IMG/VR virus record: IMGVR_UViG_3300025141_000075
Location: 1 to 64,000 of that record
Length of the DNA: 64,000 bases
Strand: one strand, 5' to 3'
Source: a virus
Of the stretch, positions 8,100 through 16,569 are shown piece by piece. The number at the start of each line of letters is the position of its first letter. Within the stretch, counting starts at the first letter, position 1. Made by a program: the position numbers and the translations under genes. Below the pieces are notes generated by a model. The model did no database searches. It worked only from the letters and a program-made list of their open reading frames with translations, and had not been told where the DNA came from.

Positions 8100-8697
8100 A
8101 ATCCAAAACCTCGTTTAACAATCTGTTAATACGGTCGGCTTTGGTGAACACTTGGTTGTTGTAATCTTTTGCTTCTTTCATCATGAAAGCATTGGGAGTT
8201 GAGGGCTCGGAAACAAAGTCAAAGCATATTAATTGAAAATCTTCTTGAACAACGGTCGTATCATTTGATTCGGAAACAGAGCCCATGCCGCGGCTAGAGA
8301 TACCAAGTTTAACGCCACTTTCAACCAGAGATTGCAAAACTTTTCCGGAAGGGGTATTGAGTACTTTTACCTTCCCCATAACTGTTTTTTCTTCCATCCA
8401 TATAGCAGTAACCATATGAGAAGCATTTCTTAAGTTAATTACAGAATCATCTGGGTGGTCAAGCTCTCCTAGAGCACGATGCTCGTCAACAAGTTTTTGA
8501 TAGTTCTTGACTTCACGCATCAAGACATTATACGGATACATTCTGCGGTTTCCATTTATAACATCAGCCTCTTGCAATTTGCCGGTTAGCATAAGCCCAC
8601 CTTCAGCAACAAACTTTTTTTCAGCTTCAGTTAAAAGGTCTTGGCAAACGCCACCCTCACAAAGCTCATAAAATTCTCTAAGTAGTTTCTTACCCAT
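8092..8697 (-). CDS. Prohead maturation protease, T4 gp21-like
   Basis: The 201-residue protein carries the gp21-type (herpesvirus assemblin-like fold) serine protease signature. NGNRRMYPYNVL (residues 48-59) is the family's N-terminal motif. GELDHP (77-82) holds the catalytic His81, and LGISSRGMGS (131-140) holds the nucleophile Ser134 or 135. The length matches T4 gp21. In T4 the protease sits inside the prohead and cuts scaffold, internal and capsid proteins after [L/I]-x-E before DNA packaging. The own N-terminus has LLTE at residues 21-24, a possible self-cleavage site. It lies downstream of portal and terminase, in the usual head cluster, and overlaps the following scaffold-like gene. 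Assignment to the family is strong; the substrates are inferred. Confidence 0.9.
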   Translation of the reverse strand: MGKKLLREFYELCEGGVCQDLLTEAEKKFVAEGGLMLTGKLQEADVINGNRRMYPYNVLMREVKNYQKLVDEHRALGELDHPDDSVINLRNASHMVTAIWMEEKTVMGKVKVLNTPSGKVLQSLVESGVKLGISSRGMGSVSESNDTTVVQEDFQLICFDFVSEPSTPNAFMMKEAKDYNNQVFTKADRINRLLNEVLDCE

Positions 8698-8721
8698 AGC
8701 TAAGATCCTTTGCAGCAGTGT

Positions 8722-9087
8722 CTAACTGGCTGAAGCATCCACTTTCTTGTCCAAGTGGCAGGACTGTTCATTTGCGTGTTTGTGTTCATGTTTAACTCCA
8801 TTATCTCCGAATACCATGTTCATTACATAAGATGTGCCAGATGATAACCAACCAAGAAGGAAAAAGTTTGCTACTGTAACATCATAGCTAAATAGTTCTG
8901 TGAACGGAGAAAGCAGCATTAAAAACCAGCCAACGTGAAATCCCATGCACATTGGACAGTGAAACGCCTTTCCATATCCACCTGCAGCATCTTTGGCTGG
9001 GCGCCATCTTTTTAAAAGTGGCAAGTCGCTATACACTAAAATTTGTGTAAGCCCATAGGCAATAAGTATAAATGTTATTAATTCCAT
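8722..9087 (-). CDS. DUF1360-like small membrane protein with metal-binding-type tail
   Basis: This 121-residue protein has three hydrophobic segments: residues ~3-20, ~48-62 and ~70-92. Between the first two lies GYGKAFHCPMCMGFHVGWF, the CxxC and aromatic pattern typical of the DUF1360 family of phage and bacterial membrane proteins. The C-terminus HEHKHANEQSCHLDKK is rich in His and Cys, suggesting metal binding. The ATG overlaps the stop of the upstream gene by one base (TAATG). The function of the family is unknown. Its place among head genes could indicate membrane-associated assembly, but that is speculative. Confidence 0.75.
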   Translation of the reverse strand: MELITFILIAYGLTQILVYSDLPLLKRWRPAKDAAGGYGKAFHCPMCMGFHVGWFLMLLSPFTELFSYDVTVANFFLLGWLSSGTSYVMNMVFGDNGVKHEHKHANEQSCHLDKKVDASAS

Positions 9088-9656
9088 TATTGTCCTGTAT
9101 TGGTTTTAGATGCGACGTTGCCGGTGCTGTCTTTTTTGGGGCCCAAGGCTTGTTTAGACAGCCATAGATTAACTACCTTATCCATATCCTCTATGGGCTC
9201 GTTTGGGGCAGTGTCGGCCATTTTTTCTATTTTTGGCAGCATGTGGTTAACAAACGCATCTTCAAGTTTGTCGTCGATAAGATCTTCAAAACCATCATCC
9301 AAATTAAATAAAGCTAACACTGGATTATCTTTGGTTTTCTCATCAGATTCTCGGGCGAACAGCCGGAACATTTTGGTTATGGTCTCGGCGGCCGACAAGC
9401 CGCCGGCGGCAATGCCAAGGGCCGCACCGAGGCCACCTGTGGCAAGGGTGGCGGCAAGGGTGAGTCCAACGGTTCCTAATATTCCCAGTAGCACTTTTTT
9501 GCGTTCTGCCGTTACTTTGCCAGTGGCCAGCTCATCGGCGACTTCGATGGCGCCCTTTAGCTGGGCCCATGTTATTCCTTGGGCAGCTTTCTTTTCTATC
9601 TCAAGTTCAGTTATAAAACCTTCCCAGTTCTCCATTATGACTTTCATTTCAGACAT
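9087..9656 (-). CDS. Candidate internal head protein with ENW-type leader and glycine-rich hydrophobic core
   Basis: I chose ATG 9656 (MSEMKVIMENWEGFITELE) because AAGGAA lies at good spacing upstream; a longer in-frame start at 9761 would overlap the upstream gene by more than 90 bases. The leader ENWEGFITE (residues 9-17) matches the ENWxxFIxE motif of other proteins here. Residues ~55-95 form a long Gly/Ala-rich hydrophobic hairpin (LLGILGTVGLTLAATLATGG and onward), which could cross a membrane or pack in a bundle. The C-terminal part is acidic and helical. A protein with a leader and a glycine-zipper core may be packaged in the head and act on the membrane during DNA entry. This is inference; no family was recognised. 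Confidence 0.75.
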   Translation of the reverse strand: MSEMKVIMENWEGFITELEIEKKAAQGITWAQLKGAIEVADELATGKVTAERKKVLLGILGTVGLTLAATLATGGLGAALGIAAGGLSAAETITKMFRLFARESDEKTKDNPVLALFNLDDGFEDLIDDKLEDAFVNHMLPKIEKMADTAPNEPIEDMDKVVNLWLSKQALGPKKDSTGNVASKTNTGQ

Positions 9657-9669
9657 TAGACGTTCCTTA

Positions 9670-10248
9670 TTAAATAGTATACATATAAGAGAAGGAATGC
9701 GGATCTCTGACGTATCCCGGACGAATAGAGCCCTGTTGCGCTTGTTGCGGCACTTCGCCAAGCTCTGTAGAGTCAGCCAGATCTGGGTCTACAAACTCAG
9801 AATCTGTCGCTGATACCATTGCTTCTAAGTTTTCAAAATAAGGGCGCTCTTCCTCAATAAATTTGCTAATATTAATAAGGGCGAATTTGGCTGCATTAAT
9901 TTTGTCGCTATAGGGCGCTTCCATCATTCCCTCAATGGCGCCATAGTAAGAACCACCCTGAACTGACTCAGCAATTACAATTCCCTTTTTGCGAAGAAAT
10001 GCAAACAATCTATTTTGGGCTCCATAGACGATATCGGTCATTGTCTCTTTTGGAAACGCAGTAATTTTATTATTTTTTGAGGACATGACAATGTCAATGT
10101 CTGCGTGGTCAAAAATCATCAAGTCACCACTCAAACTTTTACGTATGTTAAGTTCCAGAGTAATAGATGGCACGGGCTTTCGGGCCGCTGCACCTACTTT
10201 AATGTGGATGGGTTCATCAGAAGGTATTAAATTAATTGTGACCGACAT
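9670..10248 (-). CDS. Conserved-type phage protein of unknown function (192 aa)
   Basis: The N-terminal ~55 residues (MSVTINLIPSDEPIHIKVG, then SITLELNIRKSLSGDLMIFDHADIDIVM) look beta-rich. A mixed helical region follows: VYGAQNRLFAFLRKKGIVIAESVQGGSYYGAIEG. The C-terminal ~50 residues are Asp/Gln/Pro-rich and probably disordered, ending FSYMYTI. It overlaps the 276-residue gene upstream by 17 bases. The neighbourhood (portal, protease) suggests head assembly or a virion protein. No motif identifies an enzyme. Confidence 0.7.
   Translation of the reverse strand: MSVTINLIPSDEPIHIKVGAAARKPVPSITLELNIRKSLSGDLMIFDHADIDIVMSSKNNKITAFPKETMTDIVYGAQNRLFAFLRKKGIVIAESVQGGSYYGAIEGMMEAPYSDKINAAKFALINISKFIEEERPYFENLEAMVSATDSEFVDPDLADSTELGEVPQQAQQGSIRPGYVRDPHSFSYMYTI
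9671..9678 (-). promoter_or_regulatory. ACTATTTA motif, candidate late promoter element
   Basis: ACTATTTAA here encodes the last residues Thr-Ile and the stop of the 192-residue gene and lies 15 bases before the next start (9656). The same arrangement, motif at the stop codon of the upstream gene, occurs at 56252. Confidence 0.35.
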
Positions 10249-11062
10249 CTTCGAAAATTTCCTTTACAAGTTGTTGCGTCCTTAGCACAGTCATAATGAC
10301 ATTTTCACTGATTGTTTCATGTGAGTACCCCTCAAGGCGTGCCAAGACCTGCTGTGTTTTTTCAGTCATTGAAGAGTCCGTATTAATCTCTTCTATTTGT
10401 TTAGCTTTCTCCAGCTGTTCTTTTAATCTACCTATCTCTGCGTTCAAAAACACTTTTAATTCCAGAGAGTTATCAGAAAAAGATGTTATATAATTAGATA
10501 ATAGGCTCTTTTGTTCTTCAAGAAGTTGGTCATCATATTTTTCATTAAATTTATTAACAAAGGTCTTATATACAATGTTGTCAATTGGCGCCTCAGTTTC
10601 ATTTATTGTTGGTGATCTACACATATCGTTGATAATCTTAGTTTCTAAAATGACTTTTTCTTTAGGAGATGAAGTATTAAACATTTTGTTAATTGTAGCC
10701 AAAGCTTTATAATTCGGGACAAAGTTGCTAAACACAGAAGGCGAGATCGCCTTATTGACTACATTAATAATTTCTGTTTGTTTGACGAATAGCTCATCAG
10801 GATTGATCATTCTTTTAGCTAATGAAGCTTCTTTCAATATCTTTTCACTAATTTTTTGTTCAAGCGATTGGTTTTCGTAAAGTGATCTATAACACTCCAA
10901 ATCCTTAGTCAACAATGATTCTGCGCAGAAGTATTCTCTAATTACATCTACTACCTTTTTGCTTCTCTCATTATCATTTTTTAAAACAGCGACTGTGGCC
11001 TCTTTAATCAGGGCCTCATAAACAAATGCTGTATTACGTTTCTTGTTGTGTTTAGCTTTCAT
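10232..11062 (-). CDS. Helical protein adjacent to portal, unknown function (276 aa)
   Basis: ATG 11062 (MKAKHNKKRNTAFVYEALIKE) is preferred to the longer start at 11095 because GGAG lies seven bases upstream of it. The N-terminus is strongly basic and the rest almost entirely alpha-helical, with heptad-like stretches such as SLELKVFLNAEIGRLKEQLE and the C-terminal VIMTVLRTQQLVKEIFEDVG. It overlaps the portal gene by 11 bases, so the two are translationally coupled. Proteins with this KHNKKRNTAFxYEAL start recur beside portals in uncultivated marine myophages, from memory. The role could be neck, portal chaperone or scaffold; none can be fixed from sequence. Confidence 0.72.
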   Translation of the reverse strand: MKAKHNKKRNTAFVYEALIKEATVAVLKNDNERSKKVVDVIREYFCAESLLTKDLECYRSLYENQSLEQKISEKILKEASLAKRMINPDELFVKQTEIINVVNKAISPSVFSNFVPNYKALATINKMFNTSSPKEKVILETKIINDMCRSPTINETEAPIDNIVYKTFVNKFNEKYDDQLLEEQKSLLSNYITSFSDNSLELKVFLNAEIGRLKEQLEKAKQIEEINTDSSMTEKTQQVLARLEGYSHETISENVIMTVLRTQQLVKEIFEDVGHN

Positions 11063-13031
11063 CTTTTTGCTCCGTTGGCTTTTCTTTATTATCAAGTTCT
11101 TCTAAAAGAACTGCTAGCGATCTATTCATCGATAACATTTTTTGTTCTTCATTTTGCTCTCTCAAAGAGTAAATAGGCTCATTATCTCCATAAACACTTT
11201 CAGTAATGCCGCGGCCCAACGATTGTAGGCCCGTATACCCTAAATTGTTCGTTCTTACGGTGTTCATTTCTGGTGTTCCTATGCGGGAGAAATGAAGGCT
11301 ACGGCGGCCGGCTGGACGTTTATCAACTTTCTGTGGATAATAAACTTTACCTTTAGAGCCCGGGGTTAGCCGCGGTGAATTTCTTGTTCCGGGCGGAGCA
11401 GCTAAGAGTGAGGAATCATCCTCGGCGTCGGCGCCTTCGGGCTCAGTACCGCCGGTATCGCCGAGATCTAAACCACCACCTTCAGGGCTGGCATCCCCGC
11501 CAAGGTCTAAGCCACCGCCGGCATCGTCGGCGCCGAGATCTAGACCCCCGCCGGCTGCGCCGGCAGCTTGAGCTTCTGCGACCGCTTGGAGAGAAGAGTC
11601 ATGCTTGCGATCATAATACATCTCATGCTGGTTTCTAGCAAACTCCTCATGAGACATATTGAATATATTTTCAGTGACCCAACGACGAGAAAAATATCCC
11701 TCAGTTGCTGAGCCGGCGATATCAAACTTGGCTTTCCAGTGTTCAATTTCTTGAAGCTCCGCAATCTTGGATGGGTTGTTTAAAGAAAGTTTGAAATTAA
11801 TAAGATCATCGCCGCGGAAACCAAGAGTATAAAGATGAATGATCCCAATTTTTTCAAGCTCGTGGATTACGGTTCTCTGTAATCTTTGAACTGTACGGGC
11901 GAAGCGAATGTCCTTCTGTGCTAATGTTGTTTTATCTTCGGTAGCACCTTCGCCCATTGACAAATAGGACTGTGGTACTTTTAATGCAGAAAAGAGTTTG
12001 TCACGTAGGTATTTGATGTCGTCAATCTCTGTTGTATTTGTTCCTCCGGCGATATTCGAAATGTCTGTAGCTGAGCCAGCACGAACAGGAATGTAATAGT
12101 CTTCTTCAATTGATAAAGGATTATAACGCAGGTCAACGCGACCGGTGTCTTTGTCTACGATTGAGTGCCTTTTAAGCTGTGATACAATCTTTTGCATGTA
12201 ACCCTCAACATCTTGTGGAGGGATGGCGCCAACATCAATCTTGAATACGCGTCTTTCGGAAGATCTGACAATTCGATATGCCATCATGGCGTCTTCCATA
12301 AGTGTAAGTTGGCGCCAAATACGGCGCGCTGGTTCAAGAACTGATGAACCATAAGGGACATATTTATCGTTACCGAGAATACGAAAATGAGCAACCTGCC
12401 AATTTTCAAAAGTCATGCCGGCCGAGTTCCACTGATACTGTACATAATTGGGATTAGTCGCGTCTAGGCCCTCTAGTCTCTCAACTTCTTGCAGTGGCAG
12501 CGCGATGGCTGACTGCACTCCCATCTTGTCGTCAATGTCAAGGTAAAGCATGAAGTCGCCATATTTACACATGGTGCGGCACCAACCAAAAAGATTATAT
12601 TCAATATTCAAAATATTATGATATAAAAGATCCAATACTGCTTTAATCTCTTCGTTCGTGCATTTGATGTTGAGCATTGGTCGCAAAGCAGAAAATGTTG
12701 TCATTTCATCAGCATAGATATCTAGCGACGAGGCAATCTCGGGCATGTATTCCATCTGATCAAAATCAATATATCTCTCGGAGCGACGTTGATTGGATAT
12801 TGCATTAGCGGCAATTTGGTCTAACGGATTATAAGTCTGTTTCTTAAACTGCTGACCGGAGGCGGTCTTGAATCTAGAAGCGTATTTGTCCAGATGTTGC
12901 CTTCTGATCTTGCGCCCAGATTGCGAACGATAGGTAACTATCGGACCTGAAAAAAGTCTAGTTAGCGACTTAAATAACGATGATTGTGTGTTTACAGGGT
13001 TTTTCCCTTTTCTCATATTTCTTGGTGCCAT
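11052..13031 (-). CDS. Portal protein, T4 gp20-like
   Basis: The 659-residue protein has the features of myoviral portals. These are a basic N-terminus; SERYIDFDQMEYMPEIASSLDIYADE (84-109), the typical start of the wing region; YGDFMLYLDI and the conserved VAHFRILGNDKYVPYGSSVLEPARR; DDIKYLRDKLFSALKVPQSYL; and EDKTTLAQKDIRFARTVQRLQ, the crown/clip helices. T4 gp20 is about 520 residues. The extra length is a Gly/Asp-rich insertion at ~490-550 with three copies of GGGLDLG, followed by a C-terminal extension to EQKDES. The portal sits at the capsid vertex, starts head assembly and is the docking site of the terminase, which is encoded just upstream. Confidence 0.9.
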   Translation of the reverse strand: MAPRNMRKGKNPVNTQSSLFKSLTRLFSGPIVTYRSQSGRKIRRQHLDKYASRFKTASGQQFKKQTYNPLDQIAANAISNQRRSERYIDFDQMEYMPEIASSLDIYADEMTTFSALRPMLNIKCTNEEIKAVLDLLYHNILNIEYNLFGWCRTMCKYGDFMLYLDIDDKMGVQSAIALPLQEVERLEGLDATNPNYVQYQWNSAGMTFENWQVAHFRILGNDKYVPYGSSVLEPARRIWRQLTLMEDAMMAYRIVRSSERRVFKIDVGAIPPQDVEGYMQKIVSQLKRHSIVDKDTGRVDLRYNPLSIEEDYYIPVRAGSATDISNIAGGTNTTEIDDIKYLRDKLFSALKVPQSYLSMGEGATEDKTTLAQKDIRFARTVQRLQRTVIHELEKIGIIHLYTLGFRGDDLINFKLSLNNPSKIAELQEIEHWKAKFDIAGSATEGYFSRRWVTENIFNMSHEEFARNQHEMYYDRKHDSSLQAVAEAQAAGAAGGGLDLGADDAGGGLDLGGDASPEGGGLDLGDTGGTEPEGADAEDDSSLLAAPPGTRNSPRLTPGSKGKVYYPQKVDKRPAGRRSLHFSRIGTPEMNTVRTNNLGYTGLQSLGRGITESVYGDNEPIYSLREQNEEQKMLSMNRSLAVLLEELDNKEKPTEQKDES

Positions 13032-13039
13032 TTATTTTC

Positions 13040-14623
13040 TCACTTTATAATCCACATATATTCTTTGTATAAATTTTCTGCATCTGACATTTTATCCATA
13101 ACTCCATCTTCTTTGTATCCAATTTGTCCCCTTATTTTTGTATCAAAACTGGTTCTTGAGGTTATTATAGCATCTACGAAAGCCTTCTTGTAGTTCAAAT
13201 CTCTTTGATTTGTCTGTAGTGCTGTGTCTCTGACCCAACATGCAATCGCAAGCGCCATAACTAAATCATCATTGTATCCTTTTAATGCTTGGGGTTTTCC
13301 GTTTGTCCAAATAAATGTTCTCAATTCATTTGCCAGACGAGACGAATATGTAGTAATTAGTTTGTTTCTTATAAACTCTTCTAATTTAGCAACAACCAGT
13401 GGCCGAGTTTTTGAAGATGTTGTAAATCCGGGTACCGCTGAATTCTTATGTTCTGCCATGTGCTGCTCAATATATTCATGGGTAGATTTTACAGAATAAT
13501 AAATATTTGGGTAAGCATAATCAATTAATTTGTCTAAAACCGTGTATCCGATGCTGTTGTTCTCTATAACCATCATTGCGTTTCCAAATTCTCGGCCGAT
13601 TTGATTTAACATGTTCGCATACAAATCGGGCGTTGGTTTACCTTGATACTCTCCCACAACCTGCATTGTTTCTAACTTAATAATATGAAAGGTTGAATAG
13701 TCTGCTCCATCGCCGCGAGCCACGTCTGCGGTCAACAGGTAGCTGCACGAAGGATCGTGCTCTTCCCAAATCCAGAAATTACGATCAAACGCTGTTTTGT
13801 ATTTTGGTTCAATTATATTGTTTGTGATCCACTCAAGGGCGTCTGGATCGATCACAGTTTCACCAGAAGTGTTGAAATTACATTCAAGCTCTTGGGCAAT
13901 TTGCCGGCGTGACATATTGCGGGTCTCTTTTTTGAACCACTCTTCATCGCGCTCGGGATGGACGTCCCACATTAACGTTGTTAACTTGAAATTATTCTCT
14001 TTGGTCTCGGCGCCCACACATGTTTTGTGGAACCAGTTACCAACACCATTTGGGGTTGATATCGCTATGCAACGACCACCGGTGGACAGTGTGGGATACA
14101 GGCCGGTCCATAAATCCTCAAGCCCGTCAATGTGTGCGGCCTCATCAAGAACTAAAAGAGACAATGCTTCTGAACGACCTGCATCACCAGAGGTAGAAGC
14201 AGCTTTGATTGTTGAACCATTAGAAAGCTCAAATGAAGTGCGGTTATCAGTAGAGATAGAAGCAATTCTAATCCAATCTGGTAGATTTTTCATTATACTT
14301 TTGACTTTGCGGACAAGGTTTCCAGCGGTCTCAAACTTGGTGGCCATAACAAGAATGGACTTATCACGATGAAACAGCATCATCCATACAATATAGCCGG
14401 CGGTCAATGTAGAAATACCAAGCTGACGTCCCTTGTTGATCACGTTGAAACGATAGTCATTAAAGTCGTCCAATAAATCATCTTGGTAATCAAAGGTGTT
14501 GAAAAGAATCAACCCGTGCATCGGGTGAGATATACGGGCATACGTTTTAAGGAAGTAGGAGGGGTCTTTACCGCATTTAACTACTTCTTTTAATATCTCT
14601 TTCTTTGTTAATTTGAAACTCAT
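13040..14623 (-). CDS. terL: Terminase large subunit (packaging ATPase-nuclease), T4 gp17-like
   Basis: All key motifs are present in 527 residues. INKGRQLGIS (62-71) is the Walker A-like loop of gp17-type terminases. LLVLDEAAHI around 155-165 is Walker B with the catalytic Glu, and ISTPNGVGNWF is the coupling motif. The RNase H-fold nuclease has TADVARGDGADYS (~297-309), IENNSIGY and YNDDLVMALAI (~450) with its metal-binding Asp residues. The enzyme cuts concatemeric DNA and pumps it through the portal. Its start overlaps the upstream stop (ATGA), and the portal gene begins nine bases beyond its stop. The small terminase was not recognised nearby; the coupled upstream gene is a weak positional candidate. 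Confidence 0.95.
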   Translation of the reverse strand: MSFKLTKKEILKEVVKCGKDPSYFLKTYARISHPMHGLILFNTFDYQDDLLDDFNDYRFNVINKGRQLGISTLTAGYIVWMMLFHRDKSILVMATKFETAGNLVRKVKSIMKNLPDWIRIASISTDNRTSFELSNGSTIKAASTSGDAGRSEALSLLVLDEAAHIDGLEDLWTGLYPTLSTGGRCIAISTPNGVGNWFHKTCVGAETKENNFKLTTLMWDVHPERDEEWFKKETRNMSRRQIAQELECNFNTSGETVIDPDALEWITNNIIEPKYKTAFDRNFWIWEEHDPSCSYLLTADVARGDGADYSTFHIIKLETMQVVGEYQGKPTPDLYANMLNQIGREFGNAMMVIENNSIGYTVLDKLIDYAYPNIYYSVKSTHEYIEQHMAEHKNSAVPGFTTSSKTRPLVVAKLEEFIRNKLITTYSSRLANELRTFIWTNGKPQALKGYNDDLVMALAIACWVRDTALQTNQRDLNYKKAFVDAIITSRTSFDTKIRGQIGYKEDGVMDKMSDAENLYKEYMWIIK

Positions 14624-15438
14624 ACATCTTTTAAGTTTTCGTTAGCTCGGCCAAGAGAATCTCCCGTGTCTAAACCATCTAAAATATTAGCGACATTATC
14701 TAGAGCGCTTTGTAGTTCTGGATGGTGTTTGACTGCATCCTCAAGAGCGTGATATGTTGTCATTAACTTTTCGTAATCGTCGGGGGCTTCTTTGGTTGGG
14801 GTGTTAGTTTCTGGGGGGCTCTCCCCTTTCATTACATCGTAAGATGCTTCAAAATCTTGGTAATCATCAAATACTTCTTTAATCATGGCTTTAACTTCTT
14901 CAAATCCTATTCTGCGACGTTGAGGTTCTATGTATTCGGGAGCAAGTTTTTCAATAACGGCTGTAAACAAATCTAACATTTCTTCTGGTGGCAGCTCTTG
15001 TACCAAGGATACGACCCGATCTTCTAAAGGGGGACCAGCACGATCTTGAAAACCACCGTAATCACTCTCTGGTGCGTCATCTGATGGAACATCTGAGACT
15101 GCGGCTTCGGCTTCCGGATCATATGCACCTTCTTCGTCGTACTCATCATCGTATTGAGGCATATCATCCGTAGGAAGGGGCATTGTTTCAGCAGAACGAT
15201 CAACATTGGAATCATTTGCTGGTGTTTGTTTTCCGCGTTTGTAGCTGCCCGGGCCATATTCACGTTCAAGCCACTCTGGTTTGGGCCCTTCTTTCTTAAT
15301 CCAAGCTACAAACTCATCAGCTTTTTCTTGAGTCATAACTTCGTCAAGATTAAATTCTTTAGCATATTCTTCTAAAGCTTCTTCTTTGATGTACTCTTCT
15401 AAAATAATCTGCTTAAGTCGGGATTTACTAATTTTCAC
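14620..15438 (-). CDS. Acidic protein with LKQIILEE leader (272 aa)
   Basis: I place the start at GTG 15438 rather than the longer in-frame start at 15510. AAAAAAGGAA precedes it, it begins two bases beyond the upstream stop, and the resulting N-terminus KISKSRLKQIILEEYIKEE matches the leader of 20268-20621 almost exactly. The middle (residues ~85-140) is extremely acidic (DDEYDEEGAYDPEAEAAVSD), and the C-terminal half is helical. It is coupled to terL by ATGA. The acidity, the leader and the position suggest an internal or scaffold head protein, or less likely a terminase partner. No family was recognised. Confidence 0.72.
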   Translation of the reverse strand: MKISKSRLKQIILEEYIKEEALEEYAKEFNLDEVMTQEKADEFVAWIKKEGPKPEWLEREYGPGSYKRGKQTPANDSNVDRSAETMPLPTDDMPQYDDEYDEEGAYDPEAEAAVSDVPSDDAPESDYGGFQDRAGPPLEDRVVSLVQELPPEEMLDLFTAVIEKLAPEYIEPQRRRIGFEEVKAMIKEVFDDYQDFEASYDVMKGESPPETNTPTKEAPDDYEKLMTTYHALEDAVKHHPELQSALDNVANILDGLDTGDSLGRANENLKDV

Positions 15439-15439
15439 T

Positions 15440-15988
15440 TTACGATTCCTTTTTTCTGGAATCATTCTCTGGGCGCTTGCCACCCTTACCATTCCATCCA
15501 CCTTGGTCAAGGAACTTTTTAAAACTATCTTCTAGGCGATCTTCAGATGGTTGACTGTATGCCATGTCTTCATCTAAGCCGCCAATCTTGTAGTGCATTT
15601 TGGCAGTGACCCAGCTTCTCACTCTGGATGAATTTTCAACACGGACATCAACTTCACCTTCTTTGGTAAGAGTAACTCCACTACCTGTGATCTTCTTGTA
15701 TTCTTTCTTGAGAAACTTAACAATATCGGCAAGGCGTTGTTCAATCTCTTGCTCAAAGCCATTAGCATATACTTCGCGAAGCTGTACTTCAGAATGGTAG
15801 CCTAAGCAAAGCATGTTACCATAAAAACTAACATTAAAACCATCCATCACCCTTTTATCAATCAGTGGGCGCCCTTCATCGCGTTGGAGACCGGGCTTTA
15901 AAGCTTCTCCGTTTTCATCCAATGCCCCATCATAAGCATTAGCTGCGGCCTGTGATAAGCCTTGTATAATTTCGTAAACTGTTGCCAT
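15440..15988 (-). CDS. Conserved-type phage protein of unknown function (182 aa)
   Basis: It begins MATVYEIIQGLSQAAANAYD, continues with RPLIDKRVMDGFNVSFYGN, and has a well-structured middle: SEVQLREVYANGFEQEIEQR, then VTLTKEGEVDVRVENSSRVRSW. The C-terminus is charged and Gly-rich (GGWNGKGGKRPEND), probably disordered. I recall similar proteins in uncultivated marine myophages near terminase genes, always without a function. AAAGGAGATCA is the Shine-Dalgarno before ATG 15988, and an ACTATTTA motif lies 30 bases upstream, inside the previous gene. A structural or packaging-related role is likely from context only. Confidence 0.72.
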   Translation of the reverse strand: MATVYEIIQGLSQAAANAYDGALDENGEALKPGLQRDEGRPLIDKRVMDGFNVSFYGNMLCLGYHSEVQLREVYANGFEQEIEQRLADIVKFLKKEYKKITGSGVTLTKEGEVDVRVENSSRVRSWVTAKMHYKIGGLDEDMAYSQPSEDRLEDSFKKFLDQGGWNGKGGKRPENDSRKKES

Positions 15989-16569
15989 TACTGATCTCCT
16001 TTAGTTTTCTTGTATTGTAAATAGTGTTTAACTGAAGAAAGGTAATCAGAGGCTTTGGTGATTTTGGCCTGCACCCAAGCATCTAATTCTTCTCCATCGT
16101 GAATCATTTGTTCTAGCTCCGACGCATATTCGGCGGTGCGATATAGCTGCGACTTTGCCATTTGTGATTCATCCTGATCATAGTCGCTGGTCACTTGTGG
16201 CAATGGTTGTGTGGAGGGCATGGATGACCCACAACCCTCTGTTGTAGTTAGAGGGTCGTCTTCTGTGCTAGATCCGCCCGGGTGCATTCTTTTGTCGAGC
16301 AAATCAAAAACAATTTGAATAACATTTCTTTTGGTATTTAAATCCATACCTTCCTCTGCTGCCAATTGGAGTATATACTCATAAACCTTGGTGGCTATAT
16401 TCCGCTCTTGCGGACTAATCTCGCCGGCAGTGGCTTTGGTAGCAGTGCGCGTTTGAGTCGTTGCTTTTCCGACGCCAGCACTGGCGCGGTCTTTCTTTAC
16501 ATCAAGGGCGCCCTCTTCATTAAGTGATTCTAAGATAGCTCTCTTGATATCATTTTTCGTTATCTTCAT
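15988..16569 (-). CDS. Leader-bearing helical protein (193 aa)
   Basis: The N-terminus MKITKNDIKRAILESLNEE is a variant of the MKISKSxLKQIIxEE leader. A Thr/Ala/Lys-rich linker (~25-45) follows, then a helical segment (NIATKVYEYILQLAAEEG and onward), an acidic Ser/Thr-rich linker with two nearby Gly-Ser runs, and a helical C-terminus ending HYLQYKKTKGDQ. Its start overlaps the zinc-ribbon gene by 20 bases, with GGAGACCAA as Shine-Dalgarno. The stop overlaps the next start (TAATG). It is a candidate virion or core protein on the basis of the leader. Confidence 0.7.
   Translation of the reverse strand: MKITKNDIKRAILESLNEEGALDVKKDRASAGVGKATTQTRTATKATAGEISPQERNIATKVYEYILQLAAEEGMDLNTKRNVIQIVFDLLDKRMHPGGSSTEDDPLTTTEGCGSSMPSTQPLPQVTSDYDQDESQMAKSQLYRTAEYASELEQMIHDGEELDAWVQAKITKASDYLSSVKHYLQYKKTKGDQ
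16018..16025 (-). promoter_or_regulatory. ACTATTTA motif, candidate late promoter element
   Basis: ACTATTTACAATAC on the coding strand, inside the 3' end of the 193-residue gene and 30 bases before the start at 15988. If active it would drive the 182-residue protein, the acidic leader protein, terL and portal. The role is inferred. Confidence 0.35.

Noticed and set aside
9100-9813. Plus-strand open frame of 237 residues
   Set aside because: It lies exactly antisense to the ENW-leader protein and the start of its neighbour, has biased Ser/Pro/Ala composition typical of an antisense shadow, and no convincing ribosome binding site.
13797-14372. Plus-strand open frame of 191 residues
   Set aside because: Antisense to the conserved ATPase motifs of terL, so its composition follows from the other strand.
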